A DNA stretch of 64,000 nucleotides from Herbaspirillum sp. alder98 (GTDB taxonomy: Bacteria; Pseudomonadota; Gammaproteobacteria; Burkholderiales; Burkholderiaceae_D): contig NZ_JAIUCY010000004.1 of assembly GCF_020179755.1 (NCBI RefSeq), forward strand, positions 248,001 through 312,000, written 5' to 3'. The notes under the pieces are model-generated. The model was not told the DNA's origin and did not search any database. It was given only the letters and a program-made list of their open reading frames with translations. Both the position numbers and the translations under genes were made by a program. Numbering within the stretch: the stretch's first letter is position 1; every line of letters begins with the position of its first letter. Of the stretch, positions 31,428 to 41,061 are shown piece after piece.

Positions 31428-32342
31428 TCAAGCCTTCTTGCGCGACAGCAGCCAGATACCCGACAGCACCAGCGCCGTGCCGATCAATTGAATCGCCGTG
31501 ATCGGCTCATCCAGCAGCGCCGCCCCCATGAAGAGCGTCGATACCGGCCCGATCAGCCCGGCCTGCGCTGCCGTGGGCGCGCCGATGCGCGCCACCGCGA
31601 TCATCGTCAGAAACACCGGCAGCACGGTACAGAAGACCGCATTGAACAGCGACAGCTGGTACACGCTGGCGACCTGCGCCAGCAGCAGCTCGGGCGGACG
31701 CAGCACCAGGAACTGGATCACGCAGGCCACGGTCGAGACGCACATCGCATAGGCCACCAGCCGGATCGCGCCGACCCGGCGCACCAGCTCGCCCGAGCCG
31801 ATCAGGTAGATCGAATAGCAAAAGGCCGACCCCAGCACCAGGCCGCTGCCCAGGATCACATTGCTGCCGCCGGTATTGAGATCATGCATCAGCACCAGTA
31901 CGGTGCCAGAGTAGGACACCAGCAGCGCGATCCATTCGACCCAGCCGACGCGGCGCTTGAAGACGAAAAAGGCGATCAGCATCACGAACGAAGGCGTGAG
32001 GAACAGGATCAACCGTTCCAGGCCGGCCGAGATGTATTGCAGCCCCAGGAAATCGAGAAAACTGGACAGGTAGTAACCGGTCAACCCCAGCACCACGATG
32101 CGCGCCCAGTCGGCGCGCGCCAGCGCCGGTTCGCTGCGGGCCTTCCAGATCGCCACCGCCAGGAACATCGGGAAGGCAAACACCATGCGCAGCGTGATCA
32201 CCATCACGGCGTCGACCTGGTATCGGTACATCAATTTGGCAACGATGGCCTTGGCCGAGAAGAACACGGCGCCGACCACGGCCAGCAGGAGACCGCCGAG
32301 GAAAGCCTGGCGGTTGGAAGATGGGTGGGCAATTGCAGTCAT
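31428..32342 (-). CDS. EamA family drug/metabolite permease
   Basis: A 304-residue inner-membrane protein with ten hydrophobic helices arranged as two EamA repeats; the second ends FMGAALLDEPITAIQLIGTALVLSGIWLLS, the usual repeat close. The first repeat starts FLGGLLLAVVGAVFFSAKAIVAKLMYRYQVDAVMVITLRMVFAFP. Substrate cannot be inferred. It lies 40 nt upstream of the quinone oxidoreductase gene on the same strand, so the two plus the small membrane gene may form one operon. Confidence 0.88.
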   Translation of the reverse strand: MTAIAHPSSNRQAFLGGLLLAVVGAVFFSAKAIVAKLMYRYQVDAVMVITLRMVFAFPMFLAVAIWKARSEPALARADWARIVVLGLTGYYLSSFLDFLGLQYISAGLERLILFLTPSFVMLIAFFVFKRRVGWVEWIALLVSYSGTVLVLMHDLNTGGSNVILGSGLVLGSAFCYSIYLIGSGELVRRVGAIRLVAYAMCVSTVACVIQFLVLRPPELLLAQVASVYQLSLFNAVFCTVLPVFLTMIAVARIGAPTAAQAGLIGPVSTLFMGAALLDEPITAIQLIGTALVLSGIWLLSRKKA

Positions 32343-32392
32343 GGCGGGATTGTAAACCTTAGTCTACATTTGCCGCTGCCGCCCATCCCGAC

Positions 32393-33988
32393 TCAACGCT
32401 TTTTGAGCAACGATCCCAGCACGCCGCGAATCAATTCACGCCCCACCTGCGAGCCGATACTGCGGGCGGCCGACTTGACCATCGCCTGCAACGGCGAATC
32501 GCTGCGACGGCTGCCGCCGCTCCCGTTGCCGAACACGCCGCCGATCAGGTCGCCCAATCCACCGCTCTCTTGCTGTGGCTCAGGCGCCGGCGAGGGTCGC
32601 GTCACCCCACCCGACGGCCGGCTGCTGCGCGGAGCAGGCGCTTGCGGCGCATGGCCGGCCGATGCACCCCAGGCGTTGTCATCGACCGGCGAGGGTGCGG
32701 ACGCAGGCGCTGCTGCCCGTCCCTTGAGGCGCTCATAGGCCGATTCGCGGTCGATCGCCTGTTCATAGACGCCGGCCACCAGCGAGGTGGCCATCAGGGC
32801 GCGCCGCTGGTCGTCGCTGATCGGGCCGATCTGCGAGGCCGGGGTCAGGACATAACCGCGCTCGACCACGTTGGGCCGGCCCTTGTCATCCAGGAACGAG
32901 ACCAGCGCCTCGCCCACGCCCAGCTCGGTGATGGCCGTGGCGGTGTCCAGCGCCGGGTTGGCGCGGAAGGTCTCGGCCGCCGCCTGCACTGCCTTCTGGT
33001 CGCGCGGGGTGTAGGCGCGCAAGGCGTGCTGCACGCGGTTGCCGAGCTGGCCCAGCACGGTGTCGGGAATATCCAGCGGATTCTGCGTGACGAAATACAC
33101 GCCCACGCCCTTGGAGCGGATCAGGCGCACCACCTGCTCGATCTTTTGCAGCAGCGGCTTGGGGGCTTCGTTGAACAGCAGATGGGCCTCGTCGAAGAAG
33201 AACACCATCTTGGGCTGATCCAGGTCGCCTACTTCGGGCAGGTGCTCGAACAGTTCGGACAGCATCCACAGCAGGAAGGTCGAATACAGGCGCGGCGCAT
33301 TGAGCAACTTGTCGGCGGCCAGGATGTTGATGACTCCGCGCCCCCGGGCGTCGGTCTGCATCCAGTCGTCGATGTTGAGCATGGGCTCGCCGAAGAACTG
33401 CTCGCCGCCCTGCTCCTCGATGCCGATCAGGCCGCGCTGGATGGCGCCGATGCTGGCCGCCGAGATATTGCCGTATTCGGTCTTGAACTCGGCCGCGTGC
33501 TCGCCCACGTGCTGCAGCATGGCGCGCAGGTCCTTGGTGTCGAGCAGCAGCAGGCCGTTGTCGTCGGCAATCTTGAACACCAGTTGCAGCACGCCCTGCT
33601 GGGTATCGTTCAGGTTGAGCATGCGCGCCAGCATCAGCGGCCCCATGTCGGAAATCGTGGCGCGTACCGGATGGCCCTTTTCGCCATACACATCCCAGAA
33701 CGCCACGGGCGCGGCAGCCCAGGCCGGCTCGGCCAGGCCCAGGCGCTTGAGGCGTTCGGCCAGCTTGGGGCTGCTGCTGCCGGCCTGGCCCAGGCCCGAC
33801 AGGTCGCCCTTGACGTCGGCCATGAACACCGGCACCCCGATGTCGGAGAGCGCCTGCGCCATGACCTGCAAGGTCACCGTCTTGCCGGTGCCGGTGGCGC
33901 CGGTGATGCAACCGTGGCGATTGACCAGTTGCGGCAACAGGCAGAGTTGCACGTCGGAATGTTGGGCGATGGCAAGTGGAGAGGTCAT
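32393..33988 (-). CDS. DUF853 HerA-like ATPase (YjgR family)
   Basis: A 531-residue protein with Walker A GATGTGKT at residues 30-37 and Walker [14 protein letters not shown] near 260, of the DUF853/HerA-like helicase family (E. coli YjgR). [12 protein letters not shown] follows Walker A and the [18 protein letters not shown] stretch lies near 320, both typical. The C-terminal 120 residues are Ala/Pro/Gly-rich and end in a conserved-looking IGGVFGNG...[21 protein letters not shown] tail. The cellular role is unknown; the fold suggests a hexameric ATPase. The start is ATG 33988; a TTG 7 codons upstream is also open. Neither has a clear ribosome site. Confidence 0.9.
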   Translation of the reverse strand: MTSPLAIAQHSDVQLCLLPQLVNRHGCITGATGTGKTVTLQVMAQALSDIGVPVFMADVKGDLSGLGQAGSSSPKLAERLKRLGLAEPAWAAAPVAFWDVYGEKGHPVRATISDMGPLMLARMLNLNDTQQGVLQLVFKIADDNGLLLLDTKDLRAMLQHVGEHAAEFKTEYGNISAASIGAIQRGLIGIEEQGGEQFFGEPMLNIDDWMQTDARGRGVINILAADKLLNAPRLYSTFLLWMLSELFEHLPEVGDLDQPKMVFFFDEAHLLFNEAPKPLLQKIEQVVRLIRSKGVGVYFVTQNPLDIPDTVLGQLGNRVQHALRAYTPRDQKAVQAAAETFRANPALDTATAITELGVGEALVSFLDDKGRPNVVERGYVLTPASQIGPISDDQRRALMATSLVAGVYEQAIDRESAYERLKGRAAAPASAPSPVDDNAWGASAGHAPQAPAPRSSRPSGGVTRPSPAPEPQQESGGLGDLIGGVFGNGSGGSRRSDSPLQAMVKSAARSIGSQVGRELIRGVLGSLLKKR

Positions 33989-34059
33989 GGCAGGCAGAAA
34001 AAAAGGCAATTGAGGGCGACAGCATGGGGGCTGCCGATCCGATTTGGTGCGGGGCGATA

Positions 34060-34068
34060 TGCTAAAAT
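34060..34068 (+). promoter_or_regulatory. Candidate extended -10 promoter for yebC
   Basis: TGCTAAAAT is an extended -10 box (TGn plus TAAAAT), 84 nt before the yebC start. No good -35 is visible, which extended -10 promoters tolerate. Confidence 0.4.
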
Positions 34069-34151
34069 TCTGGCCCGATTATAGTCAGAAGCGGAGCCCC
34101 ACTGGCTCATCTTTCGTTCTGACATCAACCAATCAAGCAGGAAGATCCGAC

Positions 34152-34877
34152 ATGGCTGGACACAGCAAATGGGCCAATATCCAACACCGTAAAGGCCGCC
34201 AGGATGAAAGACGGGGCCGCATCTGGACCCGGCTGATCAAGGAAATCACGGTGGCCGCCCGCATGGGCGGCGGCGATGCAGACACCAACCCGCGCTTGCG
34301 CCTGGCGGTTGACCGCGCCTCCGACGCCAACATGCCCAAGGACAACGTGACCCGCGCCATCCAGCGCGGCACCGGCGCCCTGGACGGAGTGAACTACGAA
34401 GAAGTGCGCTACGAAGGTTACGGCATCAATGGCGCGGCCATCATCGTCGACTGCCTCACCGACAACCGTGTGCGCACCGTGGCCGAAGTGCGCCATGCGT
34501 TTTCCAAGTTTGGCGGCAACATGGGCACCGAAGGCTCGGTGGCGTTCATGTTTACCCACTGTGGGCAACTGATGTATGCGCCAGGCACCGACGAGAATGC
34601 GGTGATGGAAGCCGCGCTCGAAGCCGGCGCCGAAGACGTGCAGACCGACGACGAAGGTGGCATCGAGGTGCTGACCGGCCCCAATGACTTCAGCGCCGTC
34701 AAGACCGCGATGGAAGCCGCCGGTTTCAAGGCCGAAGTGGCCGACATCATCATGAAGCCGTCCACCGAGACGGTGTTTGCAGGCGAAGATGGCGTACGCA
34801 TGCAAAAACTGCTGGATGCACTGGAGAACCTGGACGACACCCAGCAGCTCTATACCAACGCCGTCATCGACGAATAA
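34152..34877 (+). CDS. yebC: YebC/PmpR family transcriptional or translational regulator
   Basis: A 241-residue protein starting [22 protein letters not shown], the hallmark opening of the YebC/TACO1 family, with [15 protein letters not shown] and [16 protein letters not shown] further on. Members have been described as DNA-binding regulators (PmpR) and more recently as factors easing ribosome stalling. Length matches (about 240). GAAG lies before the ATG. purD starts 27 nt downstream, so the two are likely cotranscribed. Confidence 0.95.
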   Translation: MAGHSKWANIQHRKGRQDERRGRIWTRLIKEITVAARMGGGDADTNPRLRLAVDRASDANMPKDNVTRAIQRGTGALDGVNYEEVRYEGYGINGAAIIVDCLTDNRVRTVAEVRHAFSKFGGNMGTEGSVAFMFTHCGQLMYAPGTDENAVMEAALEAGAEDVQTDDEGGIEVLTGPNDFSAVKTAMEAAGFKAEVADIIMKPSTETVFAGEDGVRMQKLLDALENLDDTQQLYTNAVIDE

Positions 34878-34904
34878 TCCGCCCTACTCTTACTGCGAAT
34901 CCCC

Positions 34905-36173
34905 ATGAAAATCCTAGTTGTTGGCTCCGGTGGTCGTGAACATGCGCTGGCCTGGACCATTGCCAAGTCGCCCCGCATCCAGACCGTGTACGTCGCCCCC
35001 GGCAACGGCGGCACCGCCCTCGACGAGCGGCTCACGAACATCGACATCACCGACCCGACTGCACTGGCCGACTTTGTCGAGCGGGAGCACGTGGCGCTGA
35101 CCGTGGTCGGCCCCGAGGCGCCACTGGCAGCCGGTATCGTCAACGTGTTCCGGGCCCGCGGCCTGAAGATCTTCGGCCCGACCCGCGAAGCGGCGCAGCT
35201 GGAGAGCTCGAAGGATTTCGCCAAGGCCTTCATGAAGCGCCACGCGATCCCGACCGCCGAATACCAGACCTTCTCCGAACCGGCACCGGCGCATGACTAC
35301 ATCGCGCAAAAAGGCGCACCGATCGTGATCAAGGCCGATGGCCTGGCCGCCGGCAAGGGCGTGGTCGTGGCGATGACGCTGGAAGAGGCGCATGCGGCGG
35401 TGGACATGATGCTGTCCGACAACAAGCTGGGCGATGCCGGTGCACGCGTGGTGATCGAAGAATTCCTGGCCGGCGAGGAAGCCAGCTTCATCGTCATGGT
35501 GGATGGCAAGAACATCCTGCCGCTGGCCACCAGCCAGGACCACAAGCGCCTGCAGGACAACGACCAGGGCCCCAACACCGGCGGCATGGGCGCTTACTCG
35601 CCGGCCCCTATCGTGACGCCGGCGCTGCATGCGCGCGTGATGCGTGAAATCATCGTGCCGACGGTGCAGGGCATGGCCAAGGATGGCATTCCATTCTCGG
35701 GTTTCCTGTACGCCGGCCTGATGATCGATGAAGAAGGCACCCCCAAGACCCTCGAATTCAACTGCCGCATGGGCGACCCCGAGACCCAGCCGATCATGGC
35801 CCGTCTCAAGACCGACCTGCTGACGGTGATGGAACACGCCGTCAGCGGCACGCTCGACAAGGTCGAACTGGAATGGGATCGCCGCACGGCGCTGGGCGTG
35901 GTGATGGCGGCCTTTGGCTACCCGGATGCGCCACGCCGTGATGACCTGATCACCGACATTCCGGCCGAGACGCCCGACTGCGTGACCTTCCACGCCGGCA
36001 CCACGCTCACCGGCGACAAGCTGACCACCACCGGTGGCCGCGTGTTGTGCGTGGTGGGCCTGGGCGACAGCGTCAAGGTTGCCCAGAAGCATGCCTACGA
36101 TGCGGCCGACCTGATCCACTTCGCCGGCTCGCAGATGCGGCGCGACATCGGCTGGCGCGCGCTCAAGCGTTGA
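34905..36173 (+). CDS. purD: Phosphoribosylamine-glycine ligase
   Basis: A 422-residue ATP-grasp enzyme that joins glycine to 5-phosphoribosylamine, the second step of purine synthesis. VVGSGGREHALAWTIAKSP at the N-terminus, VIKADGLAAGKGVVVAMTLEEA near 145 (ATP lid), EEFLAGEEASFIVMVDG near 185, and GGMGAYSPAPIV then FNCRMGDPETQP (metal ligands) are all in place. It follows yebC by 27 nt and ends in a strong intrinsic terminator. Confidence 0.97.
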   Translation: MKILVVGSGGREHALAWTIAKSPRIQTVYVAPGNGGTALDERLTNIDITDPTALADFVEREHVALTVVGPEAPLAAGIVNVFRARGLKIFGPTREAAQLESSKDFAKAFMKRHAIPTAEYQTFSEPAPAHDYIAQKGAPIVIKADGLAAGKGVVVAMTLEEAHAAVDMMLSDNKLGDAGARVVIEEFLAGEEASFIVMVDGKNILPLATSQDHKRLQDNDQGPNTGGMGAYSPAPIVTPALHARVMREIIVPTVQGMAKDGIPFSGFLYAGLMIDEEGTPKTLEFNCRMGDPETQPIMARLKTDLLTVMEHAVSGTLDKVELEWDRRTALGVVMAAFGYPDAPRRDDLITDIPAETPDCVTFHAGTTLTGDKLTTTGGRVLCVVGLGDSVKVAQKHAYDAADLIHFAGSQMRRDIGWRALKR

Positions 36174-36203
36174 TCCTGGCCATTCGCCGGCAGGCGAGAT
36201 GAG

Positions 36204-36245
36204 AATCCCCCGCAAAACCTGGCGTCTTGCGGGGGATTGTTTTTT
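36204..36245 (+). terminator. Strong intrinsic terminator after purD
   Basis: AATCCCCCGCAA (36204-36215) pairs perfectly with TTGCGGGGGATT (36227-36238), followed by GTTTTTT. Confidence 0.9.
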
Positions 36246-36385
36246 CAGCGAAGCCCGGCCGGATCGATTCGGCCATAAAATTGCGGCTTTCCTGCAACAA
36301 AATCTGTCTCCGGCAAACTAACTTTGCCCGGCTTCCGTCACGCTATCAAAACAACAACGTTGCACTAAAGAAAAGGATTCTCTGC

Positions 36386-37216
36386 ATGGACATTCACATG
36401 GTCAATTTCGAGACGCTGATCAACCTCTACTTGGTGCCGTTCGGCCTGAAGGTAGTCGCCGCGATCGCCATCTGGATCATCGGCGGCATGTTCATCAACA
36501 CGCTGGCCAAGCTGGTGCGGCGCGTACTCACCGCGCGCCAGCTGGAAAAGACGCTGATCAACTACGCCACCTCGGCCATCCAGGTGATCCTGCGCATCAT
36601 GCTGGTGATGGGTATTCTGGAGGTGTGCGGCATTCCCACGACTTCCTTTGCGGCCATGATAGGCGCCGTCGGCGTGGCGCTGGGCGTGGCCTGGTCGGGG
36701 CTGCTGTCGAACTTCGCGGCGGGCATCTTCCTGGTGGTGCTGCGTCCGTTCAAGCTGGGCGACTACATCACCGCCGCCGGCCAGACCGGCACCGTCAGCG
36801 ATATCGGCCTGGTGACCACCATCATCACCACCGACAACAACCTGCGCGTGATCGTCGGCAACAACAAGCTGTTCTCGGACAACATCATCAACTACAACGT
36901 CAATCCGACCCGCCGTACCGACTTGCGTTGCCAGATCGCCTACGGCGTCGACCCGCAGGAAGCGATCGCCAAGCTGCTGACCCGCATCAAGGCGATCCCC
37001 AACGTGCTTGAGACACCGGCGCCGGCAGTGGCGATCCAGGAATTCAACGCCACCGGCACCCTGCTGGCGCTGCGCGTGCACGCCGCCACGCCCAATTTCG
37101 GCCAGGTCTACAACGACGTCAACGGCGCCATCGCCGAAGTCTGCCTGAACGAAGGCTGGCCGGCGCCGGCGACCTATCAGGTGGCGGTACCCGTGGCGCA
37201 GCCGCCGCAGAATTGA
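36386..37216 (+). CDS. Small-conductance mechanosensitive channel (MscS family)
   Basis: A 276-residue inner-membrane protein, the short MscS type. Three hydrophobic helices occupy about residues 15-125. TM3 reads SFAAMIGAVGVALGVAWSGLLSNFAAGIFLVVLRPFKLGDYI, with the Gly/Ala packing pattern of the pore. A beta domain (GTVSDIGLVTTIITTDNN, VIVGNNKLFSDNIINY) and a C-terminal alpha/beta domain follow. It releases solutes on hypo-osmotic shock. AAGGA precedes the ATG. It lies between the purD terminator and hemF and is probably its own unit. Confidence 0.93.
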   Translation: MDIHMVNFETLINLYLVPFGLKVVAAIAIWIIGGMFINTLAKLVRRVLTARQLEKTLINYATSAIQVILRIMLVMGILEVCGIPTTSFAAMIGAVGVALGVAWSGLLSNFAAGIFLVVLRPFKLGDYITAAGQTGTVSDIGLVTTIITTDNNLRVIVGNNKLFSDNIINYNVNPTRRTDLRCQIAYGVDPQEAIAKLLTRIKAIPNVLETPAPAVAIQEFNATGTLLALRVHAATPNFGQVYNDVNGAIAEVCLNEGWPAPATYQVAVPVAQPPQN

Positions 37217-37249
37217 GTCACCCATCGGCCTGCCCCGCGCCGGGTTGGC

Positions 37250-37287
37250 CCTGCCAGCGCCCCAGTGGCGCGCTGGCAGGGTACAAT
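37250..37287. promoter_or_regulatory. Inverted repeat and -10-like box before hemF
   Basis: CCTGCCAGCG (37250-37259) and CGCTGGCAGG (37271-37280) form a perfect 10-bp inverted repeat, with TACAAT (37282-37287) immediately after. It may terminate the mscS transcript or be an operator over the hemF promoter; no good -35 is visible. Confidence 0.45.
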
Positions 37288-37331
37288 CGCGGGGTTAAGA
37301 ATTCCGTTACTGTGCCCCGAGCGACACCCTT

Positions 37332-38252
37332 GTGACCACCACTACTGCCGCGCCCAGCGCACCGACCTCCGTCAAAGCCTACCTGCAGGACCTGCAACAG
37401 CGTATCGTGACCGCCCTCGAGGCGGCCGATGGCAAGTCGTTTGTCGCCGATTCGTGGCAGCGCCCGGAAGGCGGCGGCGGCACTTCGCGCATCCTCGAAG
37501 AAGGCGGTCTGTTCGAACGCGCCGGTGTCGGCTTTTCGCATGTGATGGGCCAGAACCTGCCGCCGTCGGCCGCCGCCAACCGACCGCAGATCGCCGGCCG
37601 TGCCTGGGAGGCGATGGGCGTATCGCTGGTGCTGCATCCACGCAACCCGCACGTGCCCACGGTACACATGAACGTACGCTTCTTCACCACCCATGCGCAA
37701 GGCGAAGAACCGGTCTGGTGGTTCGGCGGCGGCATCGACCTGACGCCCTACTATGGCGAGCAGGACGATGTGGTGCATTTTCACCGCACCTGCCGCGACG
37801 CCCTGCAACCCTTTGGCGACACCCTGTATCCGCGCTTCAAGCAATGGTGCGACGAATACTTCTACCTGAAGCACCGGCAGGAACCGCGCGGCGCCGGCGG
37901 CATTTTCTTCGATGACTTCAATGCCCTGCCCTTCGACGACAGCTTTGCCATGGTGCGCAGCGTGGGCGACGCCTTCCTGGCGGCCTACCTGCCGATCGTG
38001 GCGGCGCGGCGCGACACGCCTTATGGCGAACGTGAACGTGATTTCCAGGCATATCGACGCGGTCGCTATGTCGAATTCAACCTGGTGTTCGACCGCGGGA
38101 CCCTGTTCGGGCTGCAGTCGGGTGGTCGTACCGAATCGATCCTGATGTCGATGCCGCCGCTGGTAAAGTGGCGCTATGACTGGCATCCGGAGCCCGGCAG
38201 CGCCGAAGCGCGGTTATACTCCGACTTCCTGGTGCATCGGGACTGGCTGTAA
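37332..38252 (+). CDS. hemF: Oxygen-dependent coproporphyrinogen III oxidase
   Basis: A 306-residue cytoplasmic haem-synthesis enzyme that converts coproporphyrinogen III to protoporphyrinogen IX using O2. [10 protein letters not shown] (active-site His) and [14 protein letters not shown] near residue 135 are present, as are GGIFFDDFN and the C-terminal [28 protein letters not shown]. The start is GTG 37332. Its stop overlaps the nadD start by one base, so translation is coupled. The presence of hemF indicates aerobic haem synthesis. Confidence 0.96.
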   Translation: MTTTTAAPSAPTSVKAYLQDLQQRIVTALEAADGKSFVADSWQRPEGGGGTSRILEEGGLFERAGVGFSHVMGQNLPPSAAANRPQIAGRAWEAMGVSLVLHPRNPHVPTVHMNVRFFTTHAQGEEPVWWFGGGIDLTPYYGEQDDVVHFHRTCRDALQPFGDTLYPRFKQWCDEYFYLKHRQEPRGAGGIFFDDFNALPFDDSFAMVRSVGDAFLAAYLPIVAARRDTPYGERERDFQAYRRGRYVEFNLVFDRGTLFGLQSGGRTESILMSMPPLVKWRYDWHPEPGSAEARLYSDFLVHRDWL

Positions 38253-38926
38253 TGGCGGCGCCGGCACAACGTTGCGTGGCAGTATTGGGTGGCAGCTTCG
38301 ACCCGGTGCATAGCGGCCATGTCCAGTTGGCAGAACATTTCGTTCGCCTGCTGCAGCCTGACCAGTTGCGCGTGATTCCTGCCGGCAACCCGTGGCAGAA
38401 ACACGGTTTGCAGGCAGAACCGGCACAGCGGGTCGAGATGGTGCGCCGTGCCTTCGATTCCCAGCAGGTACCGGTCGAGATCGATGAGCAGGAAATCCGT
38501 CGTCCCAGCGCCACCTACACCATCGACACACTGCGCGCGTTGCGTGCAGAACTTGGTCCGGCGGTGTCCATCGTGTTCCTGATGGGCGCGGACCAGTTGC
38601 AACACCTGGATACCTGGCAGAACTGGCGCGAGCTGTTCGATCATGCTCATCTGTGCGCAGCGTCGCGCCCGGGCTTCGGCCTGCAAGCCGGCGACGTGCC
38701 GCCTGCGGTAGTGCATGAATTCGCGCAACGCGCGGGCACTCCCGAGGCTATCCGTACTACCTCGCACGGGCTTGGCTGCCTGGCGCCAGGTCTGGCGGTC
38801 GATATTTCATCGACCGCAATCCGTGCCGCGCTACAACGCGGCGAACGCCCCGATTCGCTGATTCCGACCGGGGTGCTAGACTATATCGAACAGCAACATC
38901 TGTACCAGGACTCATTTCACGATTAA
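38252..38926 (+). CDS. nadD: Nicotinate-nucleotide adenylyltransferase
   Basis: A 224-residue enzyme of NAD synthesis that adenylates nicotinate mononucleotide. The nucleotidyltransferase motifs are GGSFDPVHSGHVQLAEHF at the N-terminus and DISSTAIRAAL near the C-terminus, with FLMGADQLQHLDTWQNW between them. It overlaps hemF by one base. The last codons (through DSFHD and stop at 38926) lie inside the left arm of a foldback repeat (38910-39077), so the C-terminal five or six residues may derive from that element. rsfS follows beyond the repeat. Confidence 0.95.
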   Translation: MAAPAQRCVAVLGGSFDPVHSGHVQLAEHFVRLLQPDQLRVIPAGNPWQKHGLQAEPAQRVEMVRRAFDSQQVPVEIDEQEIRRPSATYTIDTLRALRAELGPAVSIVFLMGADQLQHLDTWQNWRELFDHAHLCAASRPGFGLQAGDVPPAVVHEFAQRAGTPEAIRTTSHGLGCLAPGLAVDISSTAIRAALQRGERPDSLIPTGVLDYIEQQHLYQDSFHD

Positions 38927-39077
38927 ACGTGAGATGCGTCCCGAAGAGAGCGACCCGTTTGGGCGAATTGCTGCGTTACGACGTGAGCTCAAGACGGCCA
39001 GTCTTGAGCTCACGTCGCGCCTTGCACTTGCTCCCAAACGGGATAAGCTCGCACACACGTTTATTTATGAAATGAGT
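38910..39077. repeat. 168-bp foldback element between nadD and rsfS
   Basis: A large imperfect inverted repeat. The ends are ACTCATTTCA (38910-38919) and its complement TGAAATGAGT (39068-39077), continuing inward as similar TTAAACGTG/CACGTTTAT arms. CCCGTTTGGG (38954-38963) pairs with CCCAAACGGG (39033-39042). The centre is a perfect 17-bp stem (38979-38995 with 39001-39017, arm ending GAGCTCAAGAC) around a GGCCA loop. It looks like a MITE-type or other short mobile foldback element, or a large transcription-attenuating stem. It overlaps the nadD 3' end and stops 8 nt before rsfS. Confidence 0.7.
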
Positions 39078-39085
39078 TCTAACTA

Positions 39086-39913
39086 ATGGATATCAAAAAA
39101 CTGCAAACTCTGGTCGTCGACGCTCTGGAAGACGTCAAGGCTCAAGAGATCCGTGTCTTCGACACGACCCATCTGACGAGCCTGTTCGACCGCGTGGCGA
39201 TCGCCTCGGGCACCTCCAACCGCCAGACCAAGGCGCTGGCCGCTTCCGTGCGTGACAAGGTCAAGTCCAAGGGCGGCCACGTGGTGAGCGTCGAAGGCGA
39301 AGACACCGGCGAATGGGTGCTGGTCGATCTGGGCGACATGATCGTCCACATCATGCAACCGGCCATCCGCACCTACTATCGCCTGGAAGAAATCTGGGGC
39401 GACAAGGAAGTCAAGATGGGCGCCGCCAAGCGCACCGGCACCTCCGCCGGCGCCAAGCGCGAAGCCGCCGACGCTCCGGCACCCAAGATTCGCCGCACCC
39501 GTGCGCAAGCCGAAGCGGTCGAGGCCAGCCAGGCGCTGGACGACGACGAGGTCAAGAAACCAGCCCGCAAGCCACGCGCCACCACGGCGACCGGCACGGC
39601 TGCAACCAAGACCCCACGCGCCACCGCCACCACCCGTGCCCCGCGCAGCGCGGCCGGCAAGGCCGACACCGGCGCCAAGGCAGCAGCACCGCGCGCTACG
39701 CGTAGCGCCGCCGGCACCACTCGCACCACCACCGGTACCAAGACGGGCACTACCCGTACTACTACCGGCACCAAGACCGGCGTGGCGAAGACCACCACGA
39801 CCCGCAGCAAGACCGCCGCACCCAAGACTGCCGTGGGCAAGACGGTGCGCGTGGCGCCATCCAAGAGCGCCAGCGCCAAGAAGCCTGCTTCCAAGCGCGT
39901 CAGCAAGGCCTGA
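39086..39913 (+). CDS. rsfS: Ribosomal silencing factor RsfS with long basic C-terminal tail
   Basis: Residues 1-112 are a normal RsfS/Iojap domain ([72 protein letters not shown]), which binds uL14 on the large subunit and blocks subunit joining in starvation. The other 160 or so residues form a Lys/Ala/Thr/Arg-rich, low-complexity tail like histone H1 or AlgP. It includes a perfect 11-residue tandem repeat and ends [11 protein letters not shown]. Typical RsfS is about 105-130 residues, so the protein is more than double length. The tail may bind RNA or DNA. The stop overlaps the rlmH start by one base. Confidence 0.93.
   Translation: MDIKKLQTLVVDALEDVKAQEIRVFDTTHLTSLFDRVAIASGTSNRQTKALAASVRDKVKSKGGHVVSVEGEDTGEWVLVDLGDMIVHIMQPAIRTYYRLEEIWGDKEVKMGAAKRTGTSAGAKREAADAPAPKIRRTRAQAEAVEASQALDDDEVKKPARKPRATTATGTAATKTPRATATTRAPRSAAGKADTGAKAAAPRATRSAAGTTRTTTGTKTGTTRTTTGTKTGVAKTTTTRSKTAAPKTAVGKTVRVAPSKSASAKKPASKRVSKA
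39716..39781 (+). repeat. Two 33-bp tandem units encoding [11 protein letters not shown] in the RsfS tail
   Basis: Units at 39716-39748 and 39749-39781 encode the identical 11-residue peptide but differ at many third codon positions. That suggests an old duplication whose protein sequence has been kept. Confidence 0.75.
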
Positions 39914-40383
39914 TGCAACTGGTCATCGCGGCCGTCGGGCACAAGATGCCCGCGTGGATCGAAACCGGCTTTCAGGAGTATGCCAAGCGCATGCCTCCTG
40001 ATTGCCGGATTCAGCTCAAGGAAATCAAACCCGTCGACCGTTCCGGCAGCCGTACCGCCGAGACCGTCATGGCGCAGGAACGCACCCGCATCGAAGCCGC
40101 CCTGCCCAAGGGGGCGCGCATCATCGCCCTCGATGAGCGTGGCCGCGACTGGACCACCATGCAGTTGTCACAACAGCTGCAGCAATGGCAGCAGGATGGT
40201 CGCGACGTGGCCTTCATCATCGGCGGCGCCGATGGCCTCGATCCTGGCTTCAAGGCCGGCGCCGACACCCTGATACGCATCTCCAGCATGACCTTGCCGC
40301 ACGGCATGGTGCGTGTATTGCTGGCCGAGCAGCTGTATCGGGCCTGGTCGATCACCCAGAATCATCCGTACCATCGCGCCTGA
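39913..40383 (+). CDS. rlmH: 23S rRNA pseudouridine-1915 N3-methyltransferase
   Basis: A 156-residue SPOUT-fold methyltransferase acting on helix 69 of 23S rRNA in the assembled 70S ribosome. The S-adenosylmethionine-binding knot is visible: [13 protein letters not shown] near residue 105 and [30 protein letters not shown] at the C-terminus. Length is standard. It is translationally coupled to rsfS by one-base overlap, the common rsfS-rlmH order in proteobacteria. Confidence 0.97.
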   Translation: MQLVIAAVGHKMPAWIETGFQEYAKRMPPDCRIQLKEIKPVDRSGSRTAETVMAQERTRIEAALPKGARIIALDERGRDWTTMQLSQQLQQWQQDGRDVAFIIGGADGLDPGFKAGADTLIRISSMTLPHGMVRVLLAEQLYRAWSITQNHPYHRA

Positions 40384-40446
40384 GGCATCTGCGCCCGGCA
40401 TTCTCGACTGCGCCCCAGTCCTGCCCAACGATGAAACGAGATCAAC

Positions 40447-41061
40447 ATGAAACCAGTGGATCGCACCATCTACCTCGCATCGAAGAGCCCGCGCCGGCGT
40501 GAGCTGCTGCGCCAGATCGGCATCGAATTCGAGTTGCTGCTATCGGAAAAGGAAGTCGACGAAAGCGTGCTGCCCGATGAAGGCGCGCTGGACTACGTCG
40601 CCCGCGTGACCCGCGCCAAGCTCGACAGCGCCCAGCAGACCATGCTGCTGCGGCAACTGCCGCATCGCCCTATCCTGGCGGCCGATACGACGGTGGTGAT
40701 CGACCAGCTGATCCTGGGCAAGCCGGTAGACCGCGACGAAGCGCTGCAGATGATCCAGCGCCTGTCGGGTCGCACCCATCAGGTGCTCACCAGCGTTGCC
40801 GTGGCGCTGACCATGGGCGTGGAAACCGAGGTCTGGCAGATCACGCAGCAATCCGACGTCAGCTTCGCCGAACTGAGCGACGCCGCCATCGCCGCCTACT
40901 GCGACACGCTGGAGCCGTACGACAAGGCGGGCGCCTATGGCATCCAGGGACTGGCATCTCTGTTCATCAGCAATATTGTGGGCAGCCATTCCGGTATCAT
41001 GGGACTGCCGCTATTCGAGACGGCTCAACTACTAGAAAAAGCGGGCGTCCGCATCCTATGA
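40447..41061 (+). CDS. maf: Maf-type nucleoside triphosphate pyrophosphatase
   Basis: A 204-residue Maf protein with the opening YLASKSPRRRELLRQIGIEFELL, PILAADTTVVIDQLILGKPVD (catalytic Asp) and YDKAGAYGIQGLASLFI. The family hydrolyses modified or non-canonical dTTP/UTP (YhdE type) or m7GTP (YceF type). Its position next to rng favours the dTTP/UTP YhdE type. The stop overlaps the rng start by four bases (ATGA). Confidence 0.94.
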   Translation: MKPVDRTIYLASKSPRRRELLRQIGIEFELLLSEKEVDESVLPDEGALDYVARVTRAKLDSAQQTMLLRQLPHRPILAADTTVVIDQLILGKPVDRDEALQMIQRLSGRTHQVLTSVAVALTMGVETEVWQITQQSDVSFAELSDAAIAAYCDTLEPYDKAGAYGIQGLASLFISNIVGSHSGIMGLPLFETAQLLEKAGVRIL

